The notes under the pieces are model-generated. The model saw only the letters and a list, made by a program, of their open reading frames with translations. It was not told where the DNA came from and did no database searches. Position numbers and translations under genes: made by a program. A DNA stretch of 64,000 nucleotides from Oceanobacillus iheyensis HTE831 (lineage in GTDB: Bacteria > Bacillota > Bacilli > Bacillales > Amphibacillaceae), in NCBI RefSeq assembly GCF_000011245.1, contig NC_004193.1:2706501-2770500 (forward strand), read 5' to 3'. Shown here piece by piece: positions 8,855-17,138 of the stretch (position 1 is its first letter; each line of letters begins with the position of its first letter).

Positions 8855-8898
8855 AAAAAGGCTCAAAAGCATATGACACCTTACTTTTGAGCCTTTTT
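8855..8898 (-). terminator. Terminator of yhbH
   Basis: AAAAAGGCTCAAAAG and CTTTTGAGCCTTTTT form a long perfect stem directly after the yhbH stop. It can act on both strands and separates yhbH from spoVR transcription. Confidence 0.9.
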
Positions 8899-8899
8899 G

Positions 8900-10072
8900 C
8901 TACACTTTTTCCGGCTGCTTATGAAAGAAACTTTTCATTGCATGATATACATCTGCTTTTTCTTTCAAAATATAATGCTTAAATTTTGGGTCTTCTATAT
9001 TCTTATAAGCATTCATTAACGTAGAATAACGATTGTACCCATTTACTTCGCCATACCCAAACATATTCGATTTTTCCATGATTTCATGAACTAAATCTAT
9101 ACAGGTAGCATTATCTGAACTAATATTCTCTCCATCTGAAAAATGGAATGGATAAATATTATAGCTTCTTGGATTAAACTTCTCATCAATAACTTCTAAT
9201 GCTTTGTGATAAGCCGACGAACAAATAGTTCCCCCACTCTCTCCTTTCGAAAAGAAATCTTCCTCAGAAACAACTTTCGCTTCGGTATGATGAGCTATAA
9301 ATTCAAATTCTACAGTATCGTACTTTGTACGCAAGAAACGATTCATCCAAAAGAAAAAGCTGCGTGCCATGTACTTCTCGAAGGTTCCCATGGATGCGCT
9401 AGTATCCATCATGGCTATAACAACCGCTTTAGAGTCACGTTTAATAATTTCATTCCATGTCTTAAAACGAAGATCATCATTATAAATCGGTGTAATTTGT
9501 GCTTTCCCTTCACGTGCATTACGTTTTAATGCAGTTAAAATAGTACGCTTCTTATCAACATTGCCCATAAGTCCTTTTTTACGAACATCATTAAATTCTA
9601 TTTTTTCTGTAGTTATTTCCACTTCATCTTTTTGTTTTAGATTTGGTAGCTCTAACTCTTGAAATAAAGCTTCTTCGATTTCTGCAATGGATACCTCAGA
9701 TTCATAAAAATCAGTTCCTGGCTGATCCCCTGCTTTCTTTCCATTACCCTGACCTTGTTGACCTTGTTGAGAAGCATTCGGATCACGAGCTACAACATCT
9801 CCAACTTCTGATTCTCCATCTCCCTGCCCGACGTGCTTTGATTTCTCATAATTATATCGAATTTTGTATTCATCTAGTGAGCGTATTGGTATCTTCACCA
9901 CATCGCGACCATTGGACATAATAATATTCTCTTCACTAACCAGATCAGGCAAGTTGTTTTTAATGGCATCTTTCACTTTGTCACTATGTCGTTGCTGATC
10001 TTGGTAACCTTTTCGATGGAGAGACCAGTTTTCCTGGGAAACTACAAAATTATGCTCATGTTCTTCCGGCAT
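8900..10072 (-). CDS. yhbH: YhbH family sporulation protein (DUF444)
   Basis: 390 residues, the usual length for YhbH/YeaH. The N-terminal motif [21 protein letters not shown] and the glycine/glutamine-rich linker (about residues 100-115) are typical. A von Willebrand A-like fold follows, with the MIDAS-type [10 protein letters not shown] (about residue 220) and [13 protein letters not shown] 10072 has AGGAGAGGG upstream. YhbH is expressed in the B. subtilis mother cell and its E. coli counterpart YeaH is encoded beside the kinase YeaG (PrkA). Here prkA is 4.1 kb upstream, on the far side of the sulfur island. Confidence 0.92.
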   Translation of the reverse strand: MPEEHEHNFVVSQENWSLHRKGYQDQQRHSDKVKDAIKNNLPDLVSEENIIMSNGRDVVKIPIRSLDEYKIRYNYEKSKHVGQGDGESEVGDVVARDPNASQQGQQGQGNGKKAGDQPGTDFYESEVSIAEIEEALFQELELPNLKQKDEVEITTEKIEFNDVRKKGLMGNVDKKRTILTALKRNAREGKAQITPIYNDDLRFKTWNEIIKRDSKAVVIAMMDTSASMGTFEKYMARSFFFWMNRFLRTKYDTVEFEFIAHHTEAKVVSEEDFFSKGESGGTICSSAYHKALEVIDEKFNPRSYNIYPFHFSDGENISSDNATCIDLVHEIMEKSNMFGYGEVNGYNRYSTLMNAYKNIEDPKFKHYILKEKADVYHAMKSFFHKQPEKV

Positions 10073-10131
10073 GTTAACCCTCTCCTATTATTATAATTTT
10101 CAGTATTTTCAAGCTATAAAATACTTTCTTT

Positions 10132-10160
10132 ATCCTATGCAATAGAATACAAGTTATTTC
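10132..10160 (-). promoter_or_regulatory. Putative sigma-E promoter of yhbH
   Basis: Minus-strand GAAATAA (10154-10160), 14-base spacer, CATAGGAT (10132-10139). The block GCATAGGATAAAGAAA is nearly identical to GCATAGGATATAGAAA before prkA, which suggests the same sigma factor. Confidence 0.5.
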
Positions 10161-10162
10161 CT

Positions 10163-10211
10163 AATAATTGAAAATAGGGCTAACAAGTTTGTAGGCCTAT
10201 TTTCAATTATT
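10163..10211 (-). terminator. Hairpin ending the sulfur operon
   Basis: AATAATTGAAAATAGG and CCTATTTTCAATTATT form a perfect 16-bp stem with a 17-base loop. It lies 60 bases after the tauE-like stop and just upstream of the yhbH promoter. The T-tract is weak, so termination is likely but not certain. Confidence 0.65.
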
Positions 10212-10270
10212 AACACACACTTTAAATAAAAATATAACACTTGTATCAATTCTAATTTATAACTTCATAC

Positions 10271-11053
10271 TTAAAATAAGATATCTGTCCATATTTTAAG
10301 GGCAGTTACAGAAACCAATATTGCTAGAATCAACTGCAATATTTTTGTATTCATCTTTTGTCCAAGTTTAGCTCCTATTGGCGCTGCAAATAAACTTGCA
10401 ATAATCATAATTGCAGCTGGCAATAGTGGGACTTGACCGGTAGATAATTTTCCAATCGTTGAACCGATGGATGAAATAAAGGTTATTGCTAATGATGAAG
10501 CAATGGTAACTCTAGTTGGAATTTTTAAGATGGTAAGCATAATTGGAACTAATAAGAATGCACCTGCAGCACCAACGATACCTGCTCCAATTCCAACGAT
10601 AAGAGCAGATACACTTGCAACTATTCTATTAAACTTTATTTCATTTGAAGTCACATCGATTTCTTTTCTTGGAATAAACATCATCATAGCAGCTGTAATT
10701 GCTAAGATCCCATAAACCATATTAATAATCGACTCAGTAAATAAGCCGGATCCAAAACTCCCGATGATACTTCCAATTAATACACTGATCCCCATGTAGA
10801 AAATTAATGATCGATGTAAGTACCCTGTGTTTCTATATGCCCATACACCACCAATGGTTGCAAAAAGTACCTGGACTGCACTGATTCCAGATACCTCATG
10901 TGCAGTAAATGCAGTAAATCCTAAAAATGACGGAATATAAAGTAGCATTGGGTACTTGATGATTGAGCCCCCTATACCAACCATTCCAGAAATCATCGAA
11001 CCAATGAATCCAATTAGAAACACCGTTAACATAAAAAATATATCCAATTCCAT
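10271..11053 (-). CDS. TauE/SafE-type membrane exporter
   Basis: 260 residues with about eight hydrophobic segments and the two Gly-rich family repeats (MISGMVGIGGSIIKYPML and GIVGAAGAFLLVPIML). TauE/SafE proteins are thought to export sulfite, sulfoacetate or related anions across the membrane. GGGGG precedes the ATG. It is the last gene of the CstR-type operon; a TauE protein is also part of the S. aureus cst locus. The likely role is removal of sulfite or thiosulfate formed by the upstream sulfur-transfer enzymes. Confidence 0.88.
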   Translation of the reverse strand: MELDIFFMLTVFLIGFIGSMISGMVGIGGSIIKYPMLLYIPSFLGFTAFTAHEVSGISAVQVLFATIGGVWAYRNTGYLHRSLIFYMGISVLIGSIIGSFGSGLFTESIINMVYGILAITAAMMMFIPRKEIDVTSNEIKFNRIVASVSALIVGIGAGIVGAAGAFLLVPIMLTILKIPTRVTIASSLAITFISSIGSTIGKLSTGQVPLLPAAIMIIASLFAAPIGAKLGQKMNTKILQLILAILVSVTALKIWTDILF

Positions 11054-11109
11054 TCTTTATCCCCCATCACAATAATAGAAGGGACCAATGATGGCCCCTA
11101 ATTATCTTG

Positions 11110-11337
11110 TTATCCTTTTTTGATCCAGAATTTGAATACACCATCTTCTTCACTTGACTCCAGTAGTTCATGACCTCCTGATTTAGCCCAGGCAGTCAAA
11201 TCATTTTTTGCACCTGGGTCTGTTGCGAGGATTTCAATAATCTCACCTGAATTAATTTCTCCTATTGCTTTTTTTGTTCTTACGATTGGCATTGGGCATG
11301 CCAATCCTTTTGCGTCTAATACTTTTTTCACATTCAT
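11110..11337 (-). CDS. TusA-like sulfur carrier protein
   Basis: 75 residues. TusA/SirA/YedF fold with the catalytic motif [13 protein letters not shown], Cys14 being the persulfide carrier, then [21 protein letters not shown]. The frame is open 117 bases upstream, but AGGAGG stands just before ATG 11337, which gives the normal family length. It is 31 bases downstream of the rhodanese-MBL gene, so cotranscription is likely. Its sequence is close to the TusA domain of the fusion at 12543-13121, so it is probably a duplicate. Confidence 0.92.
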   Translation of the reverse strand: MNVKKVLDAKGLACPMPIVRTKKAIGEINSGEIIEILATDPGAKNDLTAWAKSGGHELLESSEEDGVFKFWIKKG

Positions 11338-11368
11338 TTTTAATCCTCCTAATACGTTAAAGTTTGAA

Positions 11369-12490
11369 TTAGCGAATAGCACATCGGTTTGGACCAATTT
11401 CCATTTCACGCTGTTGTTCTGCATCTGGGCTAATTTTACCCAAATTGGTTTCACGAATTTCTTGATAAGAATTTGGTTGTGGAGGAAGATTTGTGGTAAC
11501 TGATTTTGTAAATGCTTCTTCGTCCATATTCAATCCGTGATTCTCTTCATATAACTTGGATAATTTTTTTGCTACAGTTCCGTCTTCATTCAATTCTTTC
11601 ATAATCATAAAATGTGCAGGCAATACGATTAATTCTCCAGACAGATCTTTATATTTGTTATACAGGCTATCTCTTAAATCATCTCCCCAGCTTTTTGCTT
11701 TCCCGGCTAAGTCTGGTCGTCCGATGGAATCAATAAATAAAATATCTCCTGTTAATAGATACATACCATCAATAATCAAAGATGTTGAACCAATCGTATG
11801 TCCTGGTGTATGAATTGCTTTTATATCAATAGTTGAAGATCCAACTGTTAGTTGACTGCCATCTTGTAGTCTTTCATAGTGAAAGGTCACCTCTTCTGCA
11901 TCCCGTGGCGGCAGCCAATAATACCCTCCTGTTTGTTCTGCCAGTTTGCGACCTCCAGAAATATGGTCTGCATGTAGATGCGTATCAATCGTGTGTATAA
12001 TTTTCACTTCTTTCTCTTTTGCAAATGTTGTATATTTATCTATCATTCTTGTCGAATCAATAATTGCCGCTTCTCCATTTGAGAGAACCATATAAGATAG
12101 ACATCCTTTTCCGATTCGCACAAATTGATATAGTTCACCCTTACCATTTAAATCACCTAATTTGATTGGCTCTACATGTTCACTCCATGCTTTCATTCCA
12201 CCTTCAAGATAAAAAACATCTATACCCTTTTCAGAGAGCATTTCCGATATCATGACTGATGAACCTTCTTTTGCACAAACAACGAGAATATCTTTATCAG
12301 AAGGTAGTTCGCTTACTAAACCATCGACACCTTCTAATAATTCAAAATAAGGTATGTTCTTTTGCGTAAGTTTTTCACCTTCTACTTTCCATTCCTCAAA
12401 GTCTGATTGATTACGAACATCCAAAATAAATAATTCATCTTTCTGTAAAATGCGTCGTGTTAATTCATGCGCACTCATTTTTTTCATCAT
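11369..12490 (-). CDS. Rhodanese-MBL fusion, persulfide dioxygenase-like
   Basis: About 373 residues. Residues 1-105 are a rhodanese domain with active-site Cys72 (VVCAKEGSS). From about 125 there is a metallo-beta-lactamase fold with THLHADH (about 170-176), [23 protein letters not shown] and LPAHF, the set found in ETHE1/CstB-type persulfide dioxygenases that oxidise glutathione or other persulfides to sulfite. Order is rhodanese first, the reverse of S. aureus CstB. ATG 12490 is preferred over ATG 12496, because the GGGGG then has a 7-base spacing. That GGGGG lies inside a putative CstR operator (12495-12510). Confidence 0.88.
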   Translation of the reverse strand: MMKKMSAHELTRRILQKDELFILDVRNQSDFEEWKVEGEKLTQKNIPYFELLEGVDGLVSELPSDKDILVVCAKEGSSVMISEMLSEKGIDVFYLEGGMKAWSEHVEPIKLGDLNGKGELYQFVRIGKGCLSYMVLSNGEAAIIDSTRMIDKYTTFAKEKEVKIIHTIDTHLHADHISGGRKLAEQTGGYYWLPPRDAEEVTFHYERLQDGSQLTVGSSTIDIKAIHTPGHTIGSTSLIIDGMYLLTGDILFIDSIGRPDLAGKAKSWGDDLRDSLYNKYKDLSGELIVLPAHFMIMKELNEDGTVAKKLSKLYEENHGLNMDEEAFTKSVTTNLPPQPNSYQEIRETNLGKISPDAEQQREMEIGPNRCAIR

Positions 12491-12494
12491 TTTC

Positions 12495-12510
12495 ATACCC
12501 CCATACGTAT
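12495..12510. promoter_or_regulatory. Putative CstR operator 4
   Basis: ATACCCCCATACGTAT, one mismatch from the ATACC...GGTAT palindrome seen three more times upstream. It overlaps the ribosome-binding region of the rhodanese-MBL gene, so binding there could only act on an internal promoter or on initiation. Confidence 0.6.
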
Positions 12511-12542
12511 TTAATATAATAAAAATAAAATGCCTTGTCGGC

Positions 12543-13121
12543 TTATAATTCGCTTCTTATATCCCCTTGCCATTGACTCATACCTGGTTTCACATTAATT
12601 ACATGCTCATACCCGCTATCTATGAGCTTTTGTGCTGCCATCCCGCTGCGTGTACCAGTTCGGCAAATAACATAGATTGTCTTGTCTTTGTCTAATTGGT
12701 CCATTCGATTATCTATTTCTCCTAAAGGAATAGATACTGCCTGGGGAATATGGCCAAAAGCGTACTCTGCTTGCTCACGAACATCTACTAATATGGATTG
12801 ATCCGTATGATAGTCTACTAACTTTTTCGTTAATTCATCGTTATCTATTGTTCTTGAAAATATCATTTCTTCTTTTTCCACCTCTGTAGTCTTTCGTAAA
12901 TAATGCTTGAGTACATTATCTTCTTCGATTGTTCCAAGATATTGATGTCCAGCACTCTTTGCCCATGCCTGTATATCCGATTTCGAACCTTGATCAGTGG
13001 CGAGAATTTCAATTATTTCTCCTGCTTTCACATTGTTCATCGCTTTTTTTGTTTTTACAATTGGCATTGGACATGCTAATCCCTTAGCATCAACTTGATG
13101 ATCTGTTTTCAAGTATTCCAT
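12543..13121 (-). CDS. TusA-rhodanese fusion protein (CstA-like)
   Basis: 192 residues. Residues 1-78 form a TusA domain with Cys17 in [12 protein letters not shown]. Residues about 90-192 form a rhodanese domain with [15 protein letters not shown] and the active-site loop CRTGTRS (Cys153). Together they would pass persulfide sulfur between two Cys residues in one chain, as in S. aureus CstA, which has an additional rhodanese domain. The frame extends upstream without a stop; AAAGGAGG fixes ATG 13121. It lies between the DsrE-like gene (20 bases upstream) and rhodanese-MBL. Confidence 0.9.
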   Translation of the reverse strand: MEYLKTDHQVDAKGLACPMPIVKTKKAMNNVKAGEIIEILATDQGSKSDIQAWAKSAGHQYLGTIEEDNVLKHYLRKTTEVEKEEMIFSRTIDNDELTKKLVDYHTDQSILVDVREQAEYAFGHIPQAVSIPLGEIDNRMDQLDKDKTIYVICRTGTRSGMAAQKLIDSGYEHVINVKPGMSQWQGDIRSEL

Positions 13122-13140
13122 CAAACATTCCTCCTTTAAA

Positions 13141-13617
13141 TTATATAAATAAGTTAATTTGTCCCTCTTCAGCGTCACCAATATATGCAGCTACACCCGC
13201 ATATTCGATGTCATCTAATAATTCTTCTTTTTGAAGGCCTAGTAAATCCATGGTCATCGTACATGCAATTAACTTTACATCTTGTTCTTGAGCTAGATTA
13301 ATTAGATCTGGTAATGGCATTGCATTATGCTTGTTCATAACTTGCTTTATCATTTTGGGGCCCATTCCACCATAATTCATCTTAGATAGACCCATTTTAT
13401 CTGCACCACGTGGCATCATTTTCTCAAACATTCTTTCCATAAAACCTTTTTTTACAGGCACTTGCTCTTCTTTTCGGAGTGCATTTAGCCCCCAAAATGT
13501 ATGAAAAATAGTAACCTCATGATCATATGCTGCTGCACCATTTGCAATAATGTATGCTGCCATTGCTTTATCATAATCCCCACTAAACAGGACAATCGTT
13601 GTTTTCTTCTTTTCCAT
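13141..13617 (-). CDS. DsrE/F-like sulfur-transfer protein
   Basis: 158 residues of the DsrE/DsrEFH-like fold, with a beta-strand start TTIVLFSGDYDKAMAAYIIANGAAA, HEVTIFHTFWGLNAL and the probable active Cys119 in IACTMTMDLLG. A central lysine/methionine-rich stretch (about 56-92) is typical of the long DsrE subgroup found beside TusA and rhodanese genes. GGAGGG stands before the ATG. It heads the sulfur-transfer gene run and is preceded by two operator-like palindromes at 13647 and 13718. The probable role is accepting persulfide sulfur from or to TusA. Confidence 0.87.
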   Translation of the reverse strand: MEKKKTTIVLFSGDYDKAMAAYIIANGAAAYDHEVTIFHTFWGLNALRKEEQVPVKKGFMERMFEKMMPRGADKMGLSKMNYGGMGPKMIKQVMNKHNAMPLPDLINLAQEQDVKLIACTMTMDLLGLQKEELLDDIEYAGVAAYIGDAEEGQINLFI

Positions 13618-13646
13618 AATTTTCTTTCCCTCCTCGTCGTATACTT

Positions 13647-13662
13647 ATACCCGCATAGGTAT
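13647..13662. promoter_or_regulatory. Putative CstR operator 3
   Basis: ATACCCGCATAGGTAT, an interrupted palindrome (ATACC-N6-GGTAT). It lies 30 bases upstream of the DsrE-like start. Confidence 0.75.
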
Positions 13663-13717
13663 TTAATAATTGAAATAAAAAACGAGTAAATGAGGTAACA
13701 TTTAATTTCCATTACCA

Positions 13718-13733
13718 ATACCCGTACAGGTAT
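13718..13733. promoter_or_regulatory. Putative CstR operator 2
   Basis: ATACCCGTACAGGTAT, same pattern, 71 bases upstream of operator 3 in the intergenic region between the CstR-type gene and the DsrE-like gene. The pair could flank an operon promoter and allow cooperative repression. Confidence 0.75.
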
Positions 13734-13771
13734 ATAATATAGGTAAAAAAAGGAGCTGTCAACCTTTTTTA

Positions 13772-14032
13772 TTATCTACTTTTTACAAGCATGTTGACAG
13801 CTTCTTTTACTAGTTCATCACTATCCTCACCACGTTCTTCTGCGTTTCTAACACACTCTATCAAGTTCGTACTAACTAATACACCAATCGTACGGTCAAT
13901 AGCAGTACGACTTGCCGACAACTGAGTAATAATATCTTTACATTCTTTTTCTTCTTCCATCATCTTCAATACTCCCCGAAGTTGTCCTTCAATTCGTTTT
14001 AATCTATTTTTAGTTTGAACATCGTAGTCCAT
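13772..14032 (-). CDS. cstR: CstR-type persulfide-sensing repressor (CsoR family)
   Basis: 86 residues, all-helical CsoR/RcnR family (NRLKRIEGQLRGVLKMMEEE). Starting at ATG 14032 the two cysteines are Cys31 and Cys60, the same numbers as in S. aureus CstR, and the position of the copper-ligand His of CsoR is Asn56. Loss of that His and retention of two Cys is the known mark of persulfide sensors rather than Cu(I) sensors. ATG 14038 is an alternative start. It is first in the sulfur operon and its own promoter carries an operator in the spacer, so autoregulation is expected. Confidence 0.9.
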   Translation of the reverse strand: MDYDVQTKNRLKRIEGQLRGVLKMMEEEKECKDIITQLSASRTAIDRTIGVLVSTNLIECVRNAEERGEDSDELVKEAVNMLVKSR

Positions 14033-14079
14033 AATCATTATCCCTCCTTCACTTCTATATTATGGTGACGTTAGCCTAT

Positions 14080-14108
14080 ATTTTATACCCCTATAGGTAT
14101 AATGTCAA
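14080..14108 (-). promoter_or_regulatory. cstR promoter with operator 1 in the spacer
   Basis: Minus-strand TTGACA (14103-14108) and TAAAAT (14080-14085) are 17 bases apart. The operator ATACCCCTATAGGTAT occupies 14085-14100, filling the spacer. A repressor bound there would block polymerase; this is the best placed of the four sites. Confidence 0.82.
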
Positions 14109-14148
14109 ATGAATAATTTATACCTTGGGACTAGATCAATTTGCAAAT

Positions 14149-14196
14149 AAAAAAGCCAAGAAGTTGATGATCACTAATCAAGCTTCTTGGCTTTTT
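14149..14196 (-). terminator. Terminator of prkA
   Basis: AAAAGCCAAGAAG and CTTCTTGGCTTTT form a perfect 13-bp stem followed by T on the minus strand. It separates prkA from the cstR promoter. Confidence 0.92.
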
Positions 14197-14200
14197 CTAT

Positions 14201-16096
14201 TTATCTATTCAATAAACTTCCAACATACCGCAGTAATTCATTTGCAGAAACTGAATTATAACCATGTTCATCAATTAGACGAGCAATAACTTCATTAATC
14301 TTCTTAAGTTGTGATTCATCTGGTGTTTTGGACGAGGTAGTGATTTTAACCACATCTTTTAAATCTGCAAACAGCTTTTTCTGAATTGCTTCCCTTAAGC
14401 GTTCATGCGAATTATAGTCAAAACGTTTGCCTTTTCTTGCATAAGCAGATAATCGAATTAAAATTTCTTCTCGGAATGCTTTTTTCGCATTTTCTGAAAT
14501 ACCTATTTGTTCTTCAATCGAGCGCATTAATTTTTCATCTGGATTCATTTCTTCTCCAGTCAATGGATCACGCAGCTTATTCTTATTGCAGTATGCCTCT
14601 ACATTATCAAGATAATTATCCATTAATGTCTTTGCAGATTCCTCGTATGAATAAACAAAAGCTTTTTGTACTTCTTTCTTTGCAATTTCATCATATTCTT
14701 TTCGTGCAATCGAGATATAATTCAAATATGTTTCCAAATCATCTTTTGAAATAGATGGATGTTGATCCAAACCTTCTTTCAATGAACGAAGAACATCTAA
14801 TGCATTAATTGATGGGATTTCTTTACGAATAATCGTAGAAGATATGCGATTAATGACATATCTTGGATCTATTCCATCCATGCCTTCATCTTGATATTCT
14901 TTCCGCAGCTCTTCAACATCTACTTGATTAAAACCTTCTACGCTTTCCCCATCATAGAGTCGCATTTTCTTAACAACATCTACGCCTTGTTTTTTGGATT
15001 CTTTTAATCTACTTAATATAGAAAAAATCGCTGCTGCTCGTAAAGCATGTGGTGCCACATGTACATGTGATATATCACTTTCTTTAATCATTTTTTGATA
15101 TATACGCTCTTCTTCGCTTACTTTCAAGTTATAAGGTATTGGCATAACAATCATTCGTGAATGTAATGCTTCGTTTTTCTTATTTGATATAAATGATTTA
15201 TACTCTGATTCGTTTGTATGCGCAATGATAAGTTCGTCTGCCGATATCAGAGCGAACCTTCCAGCTTTAAAATTCCCTTCCTGTGTTAAAGAAAGTAAAT
15301 GCCATAAAAATTTCTCATCACTTTTTAAGATTTCCTGAAATTCCATCATTCCACGATTAGCTTTATTTAACTCGCCATCAAAGCGATAGGCACGCGGATC
15401 TGATTCGGAACCGAACTCTGCAATTGTAGAAAAATCGATACTTCCTGTTAAATCAGCAATATCTTGTGATTTTGGATCTGATGGACTAAATGTTCCAATC
15501 CCTATTCTTTTATCTTCAGAGAAAAAGATCCGTTCTACTTTTACGTCTTCAATTTTCCCACCATAATCTTTATCCAATCTCATTGTATTTAATGGCGATA
15601 AACTACCTTCAATACGAATACCATATTCTTGGAAAAAATCTTCTCTTAAGTGTTGTGGAATTAAATGTAGAGGATCTTCATGCATCGGACAACCTTTAAT
15701 TGCATATACTGCACCTTCATCTGTACGAGAGTAATGTTCTAATCCTCTCTTCAACATGCTAACAATAGTTGATTTCCCTCCACTAACTGGCCCCATTAAT
15801 AACAAAATACGTTTTCTAACATCGAGTCGTTTGGCAGCTGGATGAAAATACTCTTCTACTAATCGTTCGATTGCGGACTCTAAGCCAAAAATGGATGACC
15901 CAAAAAATTCATACATTCTACGACCATCTCGTTCCTCTACCCCTGCACTTTTAACCATATTATATACACGTGAATGTGCGGTTTGAGCAACTTCTGGACG
16001 ATCCTTTATTATTTCTAAATAATCGGCGAATGTACCTTCCCATTCTAATCGTTTTTCTTCATCTCTCAAATTTCTCACTTTGTTTATTATATCCAT
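14201..16096 (-). CDS. prkA: PrkA serine protein kinase / AAA+ protein
   Basis: 631 residues, normal for PrkA/YeaG. The N-terminal AAA domain has Walker A GPVSGGKST at residues 102-110 and the conserved HEDPLHLIP segment; the C-terminal part is the PrkA kinase-like domain ending AKLFADLKDVVKITT-like. In Bacillus it is a sporulation protein, described both as a kinase and as an ATP-dependent protease. GGAGGG precedes ATG 16096. A sigma-E-like promoter lies at 16130-16158. Its usual downstream neighbour yhbH is here displaced by the sulfur operon. Confidence 0.94.
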   Translation of the reverse strand: MDIINKVRNLRDEEKRLEWEGTFADYLEIIKDRPEVAQTAHSRVYNMVKSAGVEERDGRRMYEFFGSSIFGLESAIERLVEEYFHPAAKRLDVRKRILLLMGPVSGGKSTIVSMLKRGLEHYSRTDEGAVYAIKGCPMHEDPLHLIPQHLREDFFQEYGIRIEGSLSPLNTMRLDKDYGGKIEDVKVERIFFSEDKRIGIGTFSPSDPKSQDIADLTGSIDFSTIAEFGSESDPRAYRFDGELNKANRGMMEFQEILKSDEKFLWHLLSLTQEGNFKAGRFALISADELIIAHTNESEYKSFISNKKNEALHSRMIVMPIPYNLKVSEEERIYQKMIKESDISHVHVAPHALRAAAIFSILSRLKESKKQGVDVVKKMRLYDGESVEGFNQVDVEELRKEYQDEGMDGIDPRYVINRISSTIIRKEIPSINALDVLRSLKEGLDQHPSISKDDLETYLNYISIARKEYDEIAKKEVQKAFVYSYEESAKTLMDNYLDNVEAYCNKNKLRDPLTGEEMNPDEKLMRSIEEQIGISENAKKAFREEILIRLSAYARKGKRFDYNSHERLREAIQKKLFADLKDVVKITTSSKTPDESQLKKINEVIARLIDEHGYNSVSANELLRYVGSLLNR

Positions 16097-16129
16097 CGAT
16101 GACTCCCTCCATCTTGCAACGATTTCTAT

Positions 16130-16158
16130 ATCCTATGCATAGGCTGTTTAAATCATGC
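16130..16158 (-). promoter_or_regulatory. Putative sigma-E promoter of prkA
   Basis: Minus-strand GCATGAT (16152-16158), 14-base spacer, CATAGGAT (16130-16137). It matches the site before yhbH and is placed 34 bases upstream of the start codon. Confidence 0.5.
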
Positions 16159-16218
16159 TTGTACGAATGATTTTGACGAATGGTCCTTATAAACTAACTT
16201 CTAATTCGACATATAAAT

Positions 16219-16312
16219 TAAAGCGCAAGCGTCCGTTTATCACCATATGTCTAGCCAGAACTGTATGAGATCAAGGAAATCGATGTTGACTTTCACCGTA
16301 AGGGCATAAGTA
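16219..16312 (-). repeat. Degenerate copy of a dispersed intergenic repeat
   Basis: On the minus strand it reads GGTGAAAGTCAACATCGATT and later GGTGATAAACGGACGCTTGC, both also found in the same order in the larger element at 55099-55375. The interior between these blocks is shortened. No ORF is present. Confidence 0.75.
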
Positions 16313-16326
16313 ATTTCATCGAACAG

Positions 16327-16366
16327 AAAAAAAGTCTGTAGATAGCAAAATTGCTCTACAGACTTT
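16327..16366 (-). terminator. Terminator of the HesB-like gene
   Basis: AAAGTCTGTAG and CTACAGACTTT form an 11-bp perfect stem, with a T-run on the minus strand, eight bases after the stop. Confidence 0.9.
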
Positions 16367-16374
16367 GATTACGA

Positions 16375-16674
16375 TTAGTGATGATGATGGTGTCCTTTTG
16401 TTGGGTTTGTTATTACAAATCCCTCGTCTTCCACAAAAAAGTATTGAATCCAAATTCCATCTAAGAATTCCTCTCTACAATCTAATATAATATCTACATC
16501 TTTATCGGTTGGTACAACAATATCATGTTCACCTGGAGTATCTAAAGACATTCCATAATGAGCGTGATCACCATGCATATGAGAAATATATATACGAACT
16601 TTTTTATCCGAACCGTCCTCTAACAACATACGTTTTAACACCTTTGCAGCATTACGATTAATTTTTACCTTCAT
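16375..16674 (-). CDS. HesB/IscA-like protein with natural C-terminal His5 tail
   Basis: 99 residues. The fold-level signature is of A-type Fe-S carriers (KINRNAAKVLKRML at the start, then a beta-rich core DIILDCREEFLDGIWIQYF). The three Cys of true IscA are absent: only one Cys remains (about residue 66), and the usual C-terminal CGC is replaced by TKGHHHHH. A further His cluster, SHMHGDHAHYG, lies at about 31-41. It may bind iron or another metal through His, but this is inference. It is probably monocistronic, with its own terminator. Confidence 0.78.
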   Translation of the reverse strand: MKVKINRNAAKVLKRMLLEDGSDKKVRIYISHMHGDHAHYGMSLDTPGEHDIVVPTDKDVDIILDCREEFLDGIWIQYFFVEDEGFVITNPTKGHHHHH

Positions 16675-16697
16675 CTTGTCATCTCCATTTCTAACGT

Positions 16698-17138
16698 TTA
16701 GTTAATAATTTCTTCATTATATCTATCAAAACTCATTCGATCACTATTGACAAGAATATAGCTTGCTTCACCACGAATAATCGTCCAAACAACTACTTCT
16801 TGATCATTTGTTTGAGCTACTACAATATGCCAATCATCGTTCCCATACTGCTTCTCTACTTCTTCTATGTAAGAATCTTGTAATTCTCTATTTCGTAATT
16901 CTTTCAAGTTCATCATGTTTATACCATAGCGATTTCTAACATCTTCTGCCATTTCCTGTGTTAGTTCTTCAGCGGGATGTTGTAATAAATACTCCTCTGA
17001 AAAATATCTAGCGACTAATTCATCGTCTTCTACAATTGCAGCCTCATATGCATCTGATACTACTTTTACGGAAGTTGGACTAAGACAGCCTGCTAGTATA
17101 AATGGCATACATAGCACAACCAGCAATATTTTCTTCAT
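16698..17138 (-). CDS. Putative lipoprotein of unknown function
   Basis: 146 residues starting MKKILLVVLCMPFILAGC, a type II signal peptide with lipobox LAGC (Cys18). The mature part is acidic and ends in a small alpha+beta region with WHIVVAQTND and VVVWTIIRGEASYILV, which could be an NTF2/DUF-like fold. The frame is open 75 bases further upstream, but AGGAG before ATG 17138 and the signal peptide decide the start. Family not recognised. Confidence 0.75.
   Translation of the reverse strand: MKKILLVVLCMPFILAGCLSPTSVKVVSDAYEAAIVEDDELVARYFSEEYLLQHPAEELTQEMAEDVRNRYGINMMNLKELRNRELQDSYIEEVEKQYGNDDWHIVVAQTNDQEVVVWTIIRGEASYILVNSDRMSFDRYNEEIIN

Noticed and set aside
13141..13181. Overlap of the TusA-rhodanese gene with the DsrE-like gene
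   Set aside because: The longer frame has no ribosome site; the supported start at 13121 leaves a 19-base gap.
16375..16393. C-terminal His5 as a cloning tag or vector contamination
   Set aside because: The stop, terminator and flanking genes are continuous chromosomal sequence with native codon use; no vector sequence is present.
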